From NCBI RefSeq assembly GCF_021917145.1, contig NC_061073.1:14583205-14647204 (forward strand): a DNA stretch of 64,000 nucleotides. Direction: 5' to 3'. Below are positions 40,276 to 51,700 of the stretch, piece by piece. The DNA is from Hypomesus transpacificus (Eukaryota > Chordata > Actinopteri > Osmeriformes > Osmeridae). Below the pieces are notes generated by a model. It worked only from the letters and a program-made list of their open reading frames with translations. It was not told the DNA's origin and searched no databases. How positions within the stretch are numbered: the stretch's first letter is position 1; every line of letters starts with the position of its first letter. Position numbers and translations under genes: made by a program.

Positions 40276-43200
40276 TCAGTCCTGGTCCTCCAGGCCCTCC
40301 CCGTTATACATGAGGGCCAGCCTGCTGAAGGGTGGCCCCCAGTGGGCCAGCCTCTGGTAGTCCTGCTCCTCCTCTGAGCTGCAGGAGTTGAGAGAGCTGA
40401 GGGAGCCCTCCTCCGAGGCCGCGCCCCCTCCCTCGTAGTTAAACACCAGGAGACAGTCGTAGGGCAGGACCGTGGGGTCCCCGTCTGTGGCACGTAGGTT
40501 CTAAGGAGAACAGAAGAGGTTCTGTTACAAGGTCTTGGGAGAACAGTGAGAGGTGGTGCAATACTATGAATAATGGAATCGGCTTCAGAAAATAAAACGT
40601 TGGATGTTTACATCATCAATGAACTCTCCGATGTCATGCTGGTCGGCAGGTCTGGGCCGGTAGGTGGGAGCACAAGAGAGGGGCGGGACCACAGTGATCA
40701 ACAAGGGCCGGTTAGAAAAACCACCGTGGAGCAGTCTGTGGTCATATTGCTTGTGGGGGGAAGAAATCAGAAAGGCAGCTGCAACATTACACTTGACCAT
40801 GGCGGATTCTTCTCTCATCCCCCTTCGTCTGACCAGGTCATCACCCCCACTCCCTTACCCAGCACCCCACCTCTCACCCCCCTCTCACCTGGTCCTCCTC
40901 CCCTCCCCCCTCCTCATCGTAGCAGTAAATGTTGCCCCTGACAGGGTTGTCCTCCTCCTGCAGCAAGACTGCTTTCTCCCCTGAACCACTCTTCCTCAGG
41001 AAAAGCAACAGCAACAACAGCAACACTGAGACACAGACCGTCACACACAGTCACATACACACACACCAGCTAAATAGTTCAATATTAACACTAAGGATTT
41101 TCGATTGTAACTAGCCGACTGAAGTAGAGAGGAGGATACTTGTTATTGTAAGTAGGTTGTTTTTATCACTCACAAAGCAAAGCCAAGACACCTCCCAAGA
41201 TCCACATGGCCTCACTCATGCCGAATTCGACCGACTTCTCAAAGCAAATGAGATCACTTCCTGTGCAATCACAAACCTACAGATACCACAAGTATCATTT
41301 TCCAACCAGTAAAGATTAGGATTTGACACAATTTGATTTTCCCGTCCCAAAGTAACAAATCTGGTGTGGGTTGAGAATGGTAGACCTGAGCTTGCAGCGA
41401 GATGTCCTGATAGAGACCAGCACTGTCACTAACACGTAGGTTCACCTCATGCTCCCCCATCCTCAGTCCAGTCCGCACACTCAGGAGGATGGCTGTCTCT
41501 ACAACACACCACAATGACATTGAGGAAAAACAGGCAGTAAAATAATCAATAAACATCAGACACGGATCAGTTTAAAAGACAAAGCACAGCTAATCCTTTC
41601 AAAACCATCCCGGTCTTACTGGAGTCATTCATGTGGATGTCCCAGTGTTTCAGGGAGTCTCCCAGCAGCTGAGCTGTGAAGGGCTGGGAGAAGCCTGGTC
41701 CATCTGGGTCTCTGATAGGGAGCTCTAGGGGCTGTGACTGGCTGCTGCAGAACACCACGTGTCTCTGGTCGACCGTTGGGACGTTGTCGTTCACATCCTC
41801 CACTTCAATCACCAGAGTCCCTGTGCCAGTGGCTGGGGCCTCCGCTGGGGGGCAGATGGCTGAGCGGTTAGGGAGTTGGGCTATTAGTCAGAAGACGTTG
41901 TGTCCTTATGCACGGCACTTCACTCTACTTGCCTCAAGGGGAATGTCCCTGTACTTACTGTAAGTCGCTCTGGATAAGAGCGTGTGCTAAATCACTAAAT
42001 GTAAATGTACATAAAAATACAGGGAGAGAGACAGGCAGTCAAGTGCAAGTGGATTGGAGACTTTTAACAGCTTAGATTGGGGTAAAACTGGTTTCTCAGG
42101 AATTAATCTATGACTGTACATTAAATTGTTAATTTGGAAAAACCTATCTCAGTTATTATACCATTGTCAATGGCCAGGATGAGGACAGTGTATTTGCCAT
42201 CAATGATAAACGGAGATTCTCTGTCCAGGGAACTTCTGACCACCAGCAGTCCTGTGCTGTCATTGAGACTCAACCAGCCAGCATGGTCACTCTCCAACTG
42301 ATACCTAGACACACGTACAGCAAACAACCCCTCACACATTTAATTAGATGATTCATATCAATACACTTTCCCCATGGACAATAACAATTTTTAGGTGGAG
42401 ATTGTGTCCCTACGAGTTTGCCTACGTGACGGTTTGATTCATGTCGAGGTCTGGGTCTGAGGCTGTGTAGAGCACCAGGTCACTGTCCAGTGGCAGGTCC
42501 TCAGACACAGAGACGACCATCTCTGAAGGCCTGAAGACCGGGGCCTCGTTCCTGTCCTCCACCCTCACCGTGACCGTAGCTGTGGAGGTGGACACAGGCC
42601 TGGAGAACACCACCTCGTTCTCCACCACCACCAGCAGAGTGTACAGAGGACAAGCCTCATAGTCCAGCTCCTGCAGGACAGGTGGGAGTGAAGGAAAGGA
42701 TCAATTGAACTTGAAGCGAATCTGTCTCAAGGCTTTTGATCCAGTTTGTTCTTAGTCCTGTGAGCACTGTGTCTTGTACATCCTAAGTAGCACCTTTGCT
42801 GTGGCGAGGATTCCCTGGTCCCCACTGGGCCCTGTGGAGATGCTGAAAAGGTGGTCACTGTCCCCTTGTATGATTCTGAATCTACTCCTCCAGCATGGGG
42901 TGTGGATCTGGTCCTCATCCCTTACCTCCATCTTGACCACTACCACCCCCATCTGGTTCTCTGAGATGGACCCAGTGTACTTGAACAGAGAGATAGAGAC
43001 AAAGTCATGTATTGATCCCGGCGGCACAGAAACAGAGACTTCAGTAAAACGTGTCAGGTGACGTTGAGAGGAGGTAGATCTTTCTCATTCTTACAGTGTT
43101 CTGGGTAAACTTTGGTGCGTTGTCATTGCTGTCTTCCACGGCGATCAGAACCTGGCTGGTGCTCGTCAGACCTGCCCCTGCGTTGTCTGCTGCCTCTACC

Positions 43201-44964
43201 ACCAGCTTGTACTGCTGCTGCCTCTGAGGATGTAGAGGTGGAGGAGTCACACACACACACACACGTCTGCTGCCTCTACCACCAGCTTGTACTGATGCTG
43301 CCTCTGAGGATGTACAGGTGGAGGAGTCACACACACACACATGCATGCTCACAAACACACAGATACAGGACCCCCTCACACACAAACACCCACACACACA
43401 CACACACACACCTCTCTGTCCAATCCAGCGGCAGCCACCTGGATGCCTCCAGTGAAAGGGTTGATGAAGAACAGGTCACTGGGTGTGGGAGGATCCTGGC
43501 TGTGGATGCTGTAGCGGAGTTCAGAGCTGATCTGGCCAGGCTGGTCTTTGTCCGTGGCATTAACCTTCATAAACTCAGACCCTGAACACACAAGGTGTAA
43601 CACTTGCAGAACATGAAAACCTACTTTACAAGCCATAAATTCAAAGCTAAAACTAGACAAGCAATCCTAAGCTGGCAGTAAAGAATGACTTGGGACTGTG
43701 TTTCATGCTGTGCTATGAGAGTTCATTTAAGGATACCTATCTGAGCGTCCTCAGTCACATGCCCCAGAAAGGGATTCTGGGTAAACTCTGGTTTATTATC
43801 ATTCTGGTCCAGGACGTTGATGACGATCTCCATAGGATTCTCTACTATACCAAATCCCCGAGCCTCTGCCTGTGCTTCAATCTGAATAGGAAAACATACT
43901 TTTAACTTCAAATACAACTACTCACTTCCAAAGGAAGCAGGGACACTATAGGTGTGTAGCTTGAGATTGGTAAAGTATGTTTCAAGTGACAACTGATGCA
44001 GCCACTGATGTCACTTACAATATACTGAGCTTGTTGCTCTCTGTCAAGAGGTTCTGTCACAGACAACCAACCGGTGTTCCTTTCGATTATGAAACGTCCA
44101 ATAGGAGGCAGGTCTGCCCCCGGGCCAGTGATTTTATAGTACATCTTCACATCGTCATTGTAACTGGAGCGTATCTGAAGGCACACACACACACGTACTG
44201 TACACACACGCTTAAAAGCTGAAACACATTCAAGTGCAAATGCTACTGGTGACACACACCTTGAACATTTGGTTGGGGAAGGGGCCCCTGCCATTCTCTG
44301 CTATGTTGATTGGCGGCATGACCCACGCCCTCTTTTTCCTTCTCTGAGCTGGGAGAGGTTGTCGGATCTTCAGCAAAGGCAGAGCTGAGGAGGATTCTCC
44401 CTGACGGTACTGTAGCATAGGAGACGATGGAGCGTGCCAGTAAACCACAGTATTTTATAGGGGTGAGTATAGCGGTAGGGTTCAGTGGGAGAAAACCTGA
44501 CAGCTGATCTAGAATGTTGCAGGTTAAAATCTCCCTTCTGTGAGTCTGCTAAATGAAAACATGACATGACATCACGACATGGGATGTGTCGAAGATTCCC
44601 CTCACCTGGGCAGGATCCGGCATGGTGTGCACCTCTCCAGACTGGTTCCTATGACAACCCAGGGGATGTGGTTGCTCATACCCATCCAGGCCTGCTGGGA
44701 TGGCCACCTGGAACAGTCCTGACACATGTACAGTACATGCATGCTCCCAGGACACTCACATACTCTCATTAAGAAGTTTGACCATTTACCTTTTTTACAT
44801 ACAAGTTACTATTGCAACAGTTACGTATTTTTCAACTTTCAAAATGTATATTACTGTAGCTCAATATGCCCTATGTTAATGGTTGACTACGCTGCTCTAA
44901 TGGAAACATCTCCGCTCACCTGCAACAGGAGAAGGGTCAGACCGCACAGAGGACTTTGCAACAT
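40276..44964 (-). CDS. Type I classical cadherin, CDH1/CDH3-like
   Basis: Calcium-dependent cell adhesion protein. The first exon (start at 44964) codes [15 protein letters not shown], a signal peptide. A short prodomain ends at a furin site, [13 protein letters not shown], so mature Trp2 is present for strand-swap dimers. EC1 has [20 protein letters not shown] and TEPLDRE. Calcium motifs [28 protein letters not shown] and [10 protein letters not shown] mark domain borders. A membrane-proximal [13 protein letters not shown] part precedes the helix ([20 protein letters not shown]) and LRKSGSG. The tail has [26 protein letters not shown], and a catenin-binding end [30 protein letters not shown], ending GEGLEDQD with TGA at 40276. 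A full catenin-binding tail rules out CDH16. The EC1 HAV site of CDH1 appears as QAE. A SINE (41854-42008) and an 80-bp tandem duplication lie in introns. Exact CDH1 or CDH3 assignment is open. Confidence 0.9.
41854..42008 (+). mobile_element. tRNA-derived SINE in cadherin intron
   Basis: agatggctgagcggttaggg to the tail cgctctggataagagcgtgt, antisense to the cadherin. The B-box part is deleted compared with the copy at 37190. Confidence 0.9.
43185..43340 (+). repeat. 80-bp tandem duplication with part of a cadherin exon
   Basis: gtctgctgcctctaccacca to the (CA)n run occurs at 43185 and again at 43265. The unit spans, on the minus strand, an acceptor (catcctcag) and the first codons of the EC2 exon ([13 protein letters not shown]). 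Confidence 0.95.
43380..43412 (+). repeat. (CA)n microsatellite
   Basis: CA repeat in a cadherin intron, immediately downstream (in transcript sense) of a donor gtgtgtgt. Confidence 0.9.
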
Positions 44965-46357
44965 TTCACGTATTCCTTTAAATTAATTATCACTTACTTT
45001 ATTATAACTTAATAAAGTGTTTGATAACGCTTCGTGTCTGATGATAGTCGATTAATGAAAGTCGTCATTTATATTGGCTCCTGTTGTGAGTTACGGTAAA
45101 CTATGATGCCGTTTTGGTTGTGGTCTATGTCTACACTCATTCAGGGGAGGGGACTGTTTTGGGGTAAACCATTAACCACCATTCTTTTCAAATAAGAGAT
45201 AAGGGCATGAGTCTGAGGGTGTAATATCATTTAGGATCAACAATACAGGTCAACATCAAGTATAGAGAAATTCCCCTTCAATGTGAAATATAATTTATGA
45301 CATAAAATCTTTGCTTTTAACATATCCGTTATTTAAACAATGACCTCTTCAGGAAGGGTAAACTAGGGTGACGTTTTGGTTGTGTATACACTCCACTCAT
45401 CCAGAGAAGGGGACCGTCTCTGGGTAAACCATTAACCACAATGCTTCAGGACTGAAAGAGGGGGACAGAGAATGTGAGTCTGAGATCGAGAGTGAAAGAG
45501 GGGGGAAAATGGACAGAGATTATATCAGCAAAAGAAGAAGAAATTAGAGAAAGAGAAACTAGCGTCCAGTGCATCTTGGACATGGATTAAGGACATGACA
45601 GACTTACAGCAAAATCTATATCGATGTATGTTTTACCCAACAAGACAGGAAAAACATTCAGGCTTTATGGACAAGATACAAAAACTTTAAAACCAAAAAA
45701 GCTTTTGAACCTTAACATTTTCTCTGGCAAAATTGGTCAGAAGGTTAAAAATAGAGAACTTTCCATTCCATTTCTAACATAGTTTATGACATTAAATGTT
45801 TACATCTTTTACATTACCCCAAATAATACAAACTCCAGCTTGAGAGAGGTAGTGTTCGGTCTAAACCTTTCTCCCTGACTAATCAGGTTCCCTACTACAC
45901 ACACATCACAACAGCTTGGAGGAGGGCCTTGTCAAGCAGTCTGAAAACAACGCCTGAGACGAACTTTGACCCTAAAGATCTTGGCCCGCGGGGACGGAAG
46001 AGGGAGACGCAGTGAAGAAGTGACGGCCAGTCTTCATGTGTTTATGTCCTATTCCCCTTGTCTGAAAGGGTTAGTAGGGTGATTGGAGATACTGCGGACA
46101 TGGTGTAACACACTGGACAAGGTATTTAAAGTGAAACTAAGATTGAGACGTTATGAGTAATTGATTAAGTAAGGGGGCGAGTTTGGATAAAAGTGTGTGC
46201 GTGCGTGTCAGAGAGAGAGATCGAAAAGAGTAAAGGAGTTCCTGTTGACCTATACATGTTTGATTTATCCTAAAGGTGTTATTACATTTAAAAAATATCC
46301 TTGCTAGTCTGGTGTAGCTCAAAATGTATTGTTGTATTCCTTCTGCTCTCCTCTCAG
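44965..46357. other. Divergent intergenic region with diverged duplications
   Basis: No exon is seen. Two blocks are repeated: 45085-45185 resembles 45349-45450 (both contain cgttttggttgtg and gggtaaaccattaaccac), and 45258-45330 resembles 45747-45810 (tttatgacat and aaatgttta-type core). This sits between the start of the cadherin and the CD20-like gene, so it probably holds their control regions. Confidence 0.55.
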
Positions 46358-48130
46358 ATGACTCAGAACATGTTCCAGGAAGGGCTGTACCATGTGTTCT
46401 TTAAGGAGAGACCCCCGGCCCGCATGGGCCACCCTGTTACTGTGACAACCAACCAGGAGCCATTGAGGGATGTCCGGATTGGCCGCTGGTTTGGGACGGT
46501 TGTTAACACCCACCTACTGATAATTGGGGTTAGATCAAGAGCTGAGAGTTGTGATGTAGTCATGAATGTTGTGATGTAGTCATGAATCCGTGCTAATGTA
46601 CATCCCAACACATACTGTACATACTCTAACTATCCACCTCCTTGTTACACTCTTCATCTATCAGGTGATGCAGGTCTTTGGTGCTCTGGCTACCATCCTC
46701 ACCACGGTAACCTATGCCTGTGTTAGGTTCAGCTGCTCTGTTACCATGATGACACCGATCTGGTCGAGTCTGTTTGTAAGTGTATAATGTAGATGGTCTG
46801 GTTAGGGCTAGTTCTGTGACAATGACTGGTGTACTCTCGGCACACTTACTGTGGTGCTCAAGACAAACATACATATTGTAAGTTGCTTTGAATAAAAACA
46901 GTCTGCTTCACAAGTGAAATGCAAAAATGTCAAGGTAAAATCAAAGCTAGCCATATCCATATTTTTGGGGGTTCAAACCATAAACATGTGGCACTTGTGT
47001 TGTGATGTGTCTTTACAGTATGTGGCCACTGGGGGGCTGACAATCGAAGTGCAGAGAAAACCAAATAAACTCAAGGTGACTGGCCAACTTTCGGTTTCTA
47101 TTTGAAAGAGTTCATTAGTGTCGTCCATAGAGGGCACTTTCTGTGATGTGTTTCATGTGTTGTGTACTTTAAGCTCACTTTGTTTAAACAGGTAACTACA
47201 ATGATTGGCCTGAACATCTTGAGTCTTCTGATGGGGACCTGTACCCTACTGGCCTTCAGCCTTATTGTGATAAAGCCCAGAGCTCTGACAGATCAGCAGG
47301 TAACTACATTTTACATTTCGTCATTTAGCAGTCGCTCTGAACCAGAGCGACTTACAGTAAGTACAGGGACATTCTCCCTGAGGCAAGTAGGGTGAATTGC
47401 CCTGCCCAAGAACAGAACTTCATTTGGCACGGCCGGCAATCGAACCAACTACCTTCTGATTAATAACCGCTCAGCCATCTGACCCCCATCTGACCCCGTA
47501 ACTAACTACTCACGGGTCACAATCTCAATCCAGCCGCAGACCACCTCCTTGTTCTGCATGGTCCAATCATGACCAGGATACATTCTACACCCATTCAGTC
47601 ATTCATCATCACAGAGTAGTTTGCACACTGAGTGAGTGATGTCATCATCATGCCTGTCCGTCTGTCAGCGCACTGGTTCGAATGTGGCAAAAGGCAGCTC
47701 TATAGCCTTCACAGTGCAGTGCCTGGTGGCATCAGTGTACACTCTGTTCCTGTCCTGGAGAGGCCTGCGCCGCTACGGAGATCCCACCAGCCAGACTTAC
47801 AGCCGCCTCTCTCAGGCAAGTAAGCACACATGGATCGACCACACATGAACTTCAGCACAGGCAAGTGAACAGGAGAGGGTGAAGCGTGTCAGTAAATATT
47901 TCAATATAACAAAATAAAATGTGTGAAAAAGAAAAGATATTCGCCCCACCTACATGTAGGTACGGATCCAGCAAAGTGTCCACTCCTACAAACATACAAT
48001 CATGAAGTTACAAATGCTGACCACCATTGTTCACTAGACATTTTCACTAGACATAAACAGCCAACTGTTTTCACAGGAGTCAGAAGACCACACAGAATAC
48101 TTGCTGGATTCAAGAGAGTACAACCTTTGA
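46358..48130 (+). CDS. CD20-like (MS4A-type) four-helix membrane protein
   Basis: Exon 1 begins with ATG right after an acceptor (ctcctctcag), so a noncoding exon lies upstream. It codes MTQNMFQEGLYHVFFKERPP and ends near residue 60. The next exons give VMQVFGALATILTTVTYACV, YVATGGLTIEVQRKPNKLK, VTTMIGLNILSLLMGTCTLLAF and then SSIAFTVQCLVASVYTLFLS, that is, four hydrophobic segments with the short loop and basic KPNK link between helices 2 and 3 typical of CD20/MS4A-type proteins. The last exon is joined over a likely GC-AG intron (CTCTCAG|gcaagt at 47815/47816, acceptor tttcacag before 48077) giving ESEDHTEYLLDSREYNL and TGA at 48128-48130, with a tyrosine-based YLLD-type tail. The exact donor of exon 1 and the family member are uncertain. 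An inverted SINE lies in intron 4. Confidence 0.7.
47306..47482 (-). mobile_element. tRNA-derived SINE, minus orientation
   Basis: Read on the minus strand it has agatggctgagcggttatta, ggttcgattgccggc, and the tail blocks of the other copies. It starts a few bases after the donor of the CD20-like gene exon 4. Confidence 0.88.
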
Positions 48131-48151
48131 TGACTACGTACTACATGCCTG

Positions 48152-48175
48152 GATGTGTGTGTGTGTGTGTGTGTT
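48152..48175 (+). repeat. (GT)n microsatellite
   Basis: Short GT run in the 3' region of the CD20-like gene. Confidence 0.9.
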
Positions 48176-48757
48176 TGTTTCATTGATAACAAAGCATGCT
48201 GTAAAGGACACATTGCAAACAACTACAATCGTATTTCTGTTGTGTTGCTTGTGTGTTTTCATTGTCCACCTTCAAGTCTCTTTGGGCCTGCCTATAACTT
48301 CTCAACAAACCAGAAAACCTTGCTGTATATTCCGTAATGAATTAGTTGATTTTAGACAAGAGATAAGGAAATAAAAGCCATGCTTTCTGCATGTCTCACA
48401 ACTGGACATAAAAAAAGAAGTGAACAAATACAATTAATCAAATTAAATATGGCAAAATGTTTAATGCGTGATTATTAAAACAAATTTTTCATTGTGGAAT
48501 TTTGTCTGACCAAAATGTTGTACTTTAGTAACAGCGAGGTAATTTGTTGTAAAAAATATATGCACCTTCATGGACTGACTGGGCCACGTGACCGTTTTGA
48601 CAGCCGCAGAGCAGTCTGTCACATGACTGGTAGTATTTTAGAACTTGTGTTGTGTTCAGCTGGCTACTGAACCAATGACCGAGTACAGCTACTCAATAGA
48701 AAACCTCTCAGAGGATACATTCATTCTCAACAGAAAGCCTCGTTTTACTCGGTGGAA

Positions 48758-51700
48758 ATGTCTGATGTTAGATTAAGACGTAATGAAATATGTTACGTGA
48801 CTTTACTTTTTTTCTTGAATGTACACACGGTGATAGGTGTGTGGCCAAAGCCACAAATTGTAGCCACATCGATGGAACAATATTCATTGAATCCAGGAAA
48901 CTTCAAATTTCAGTATGCTAGTAATTCAGCCGCCCAGTTGGGATGTTCAGTGCTGGATGCCGCCTTCAAACGATATTACTCGTTAATTTTTCCAGATTAC
49001 AATGCAGGTAGGCCTGCTGATCATTTCAATAAATCCTAATAACGTTATTTTACACAGACTGTTAGTATTGCGGAGCTACACAATGGTGACCTGTCGTTTT
49101 GTTCTCGGCATGGTGTTTGGCCTATAGGTACATCAATGGGCATTGTAGAGCATGCATGCATGGCATGTAAAGTCATTCAATCACCTGCTCCAGAAATCTT
49201 TTCTCAGTGAACTGCAACATGACTGCATGTTTGTAAATAACTGTCTCTTCTGTTTGGTATAGGGCCACGAGACAGACACCATCTTTTCGAAGCAAAACCA
49301 TATCTCCTTTATATCCATGTAACCCAGGGAGGCTGTGAGAGCTACCCAAATCCAGAGTCCTCAGAAAGTTGTAAGTGTTGAAAAACACTTTTCATTATTG
49401 GCCTACTTTTCAGCTTGTTGATTTGGGCCATTTCCTCTGCAATGACTGACATTACAGCCTTTACATTGGATCTGCATCTGGACCCTTCAGAGAGTTTACG
49501 ACAGCAACCAAGTAAAAATAACATTCTGGACACTCCACTGACTGCACTTGTAAATTACACTAAAAAGTTGTAACCTTTACCTTTAGTCTGTAAGCTTTAT
49601 GAACTCACTTCTTCAGAATGTGATTAGTTTACTTATTGAAACCTTCAGGCAGGTTATCATCTTTGAGTCTTACTGTACTTGGTCTCCTGTCCCAGATAAG
49701 CTGAATGTTTCTACAAACCAAGCAGAACTGAGGACAGAAACTGTGTGGGGGGCCCTGAGAGGTATTGTTTTTTAAATATGTTTACTGATACATCTGTCAT
49801 GACTATATAATACAATTTGTGACCATAATGCTGTTTTTGATTGACGCAGGGCTGGAAACCTTCAGCCAGCTGGTGTATCAGGATGACTTGGGTACAGTAA
49901 GTAATGCAGAATCATATTTTGGTAAATAGGTTTGGTTTGTTTGGAAATGTACAAATAAAGGTTTTTTGTTTCTTTTTAATTTATTTAGTACTTTGTGAAC
50001 AAGACTGAAATAGAGGATTTCCCCAGGTTTCAGTTCCGTGGGATACTGTTGGACACATCTCGTCACTATTTACCAGTAGAGGCCATCTTAAAGACACTGG
50101 TTCGTACTTCTGAAGACCACTATCAGACTGACTCATTGTGATTAGGGAGACTTACACTAATGGTCTGTTAATGTTGTCTTTGTTTAGGATGCCATGTCCT
50201 ACAGTAAGTTCAATGTGTTTCACTGGCACATTGTTGATGACCCTTCCTTCCCGTACCAGAGTCGTACCTTTTCTGACCTTAGCAACAAGGTTAGTTTACC
50301 TACCTTTAGTTTACCTAACCCTTCCACCTAGGTTAGAATAGGTTATAGGGTTGTAATGGGTTTTATGTGCATTTAGGGTTAGTATAGTGTACTATTTATT
50401 GCTATCTGTATATTTAGGAAGTTTCATTTATTTAAGCTCAGCATAGATGTAAATTATGTTCTGTGTACTTATATGTTATGTTATGCCAGGTGCTTGCGTT
50501 GTCTTGTCTTAAGAATTTCAGCGCCCAGTCTGACCTTGTGTTGTTCTGTGTACCTGACAAATAAAAGACTTGAACTTGAACTACCTTGTAATAATTGTGG
50601 GCTTCAAAAACCTGTATCAAGTGTTGTTAAATAACTAGTGTTTCACACCACCCTTCCCATTCCTAATCATCCACAGGGAAATGTCTGTAGTCAGTGTCTA
50701 TCAGTAAGGTGTACTGGTAGTCATGAACTGTTTAAACAGATTTTCATAATTTTGGTTTAGGGGGCTTTCCACCCAATGACTCATGTGTACACACAGACGG
50801 ATGTGAGGAGGGTGATCTCACACGCCAGACTACGGGGAATCAGAGTCTTGCCTGAGTTTGACTCACCAGGCCACACCCAGTCCTGGGGTAAAGGTAAAGT
50901 ACAACCTACAGTACAGTAAAATATCATATCTTTGATTAAATGTAATTACATGTAAATAAAAACTCCTCTTAAATCATGCATCTCAACAAAATAAAATGCT
51001 ACATCTTGTGAAAATGTAGTGCTTATAATGACTTGAATGTGACCTTTTCTGTTATTTCACCCACCACCCCTTGACCTCCCCCAGGTCAGCCTGGTCTCCT
51101 GACCCCCTGCTACAGGGGGATTACTCCTTCTGGAACATTCGGTCCAGTCAACCCAGCAACAGGCTCCACCTATAAGTTCATGACACGTTTGTTTAAGGAA
51201 GTGGCCTCTGTCTTTCCTGATTCTTACATTCACCTAGGAGGGGATGAGGTTGACTTCACCTGCTGGTAGGTTACGGTTTACTGTAGCATGATGTGTTTTG
51301 TATTACATTAGGTCTTCATGTTGGGCTGTTATTCGAAAATGTTTCCTATAGGAAATCCAACCCTGACGTCAGGCAGTTCATGCAGAAAATGGGTTTTGGA
51401 AATTATTTCACCAAACTAGAGTCCTTCTATATGGAGAAGTAAGTCACGGAGAACTATCTGAAAAACCTTTGGAATGTTTTCTAAATATAATGCTTTATAA
51501 ACAGTAGTATTTCATCGTTAGCCTAAATTGTTGAAAGGATGGGGTTGGACTACTGGCTTTTGGTTGGTTTTCCATGTCAAAACAGATTAAACATGTCATT
51601 TATTATCTACTGTCAAATAATGAGAAAAGGTTAGTAATAAAAGTAATGTGAAAATATTTCGGACGGATAACAAAACATCCATCCATGATCTCTCTCTAAA

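Noticed and set aside
40276-44964. Naming the cadherin CDH16 because it lies next to PDP2 as in human.
   Set aside because: CDH16 lacks a catenin-binding tail; this protein has the full type I classical tail and a furin-cut prodomain with Trp2.
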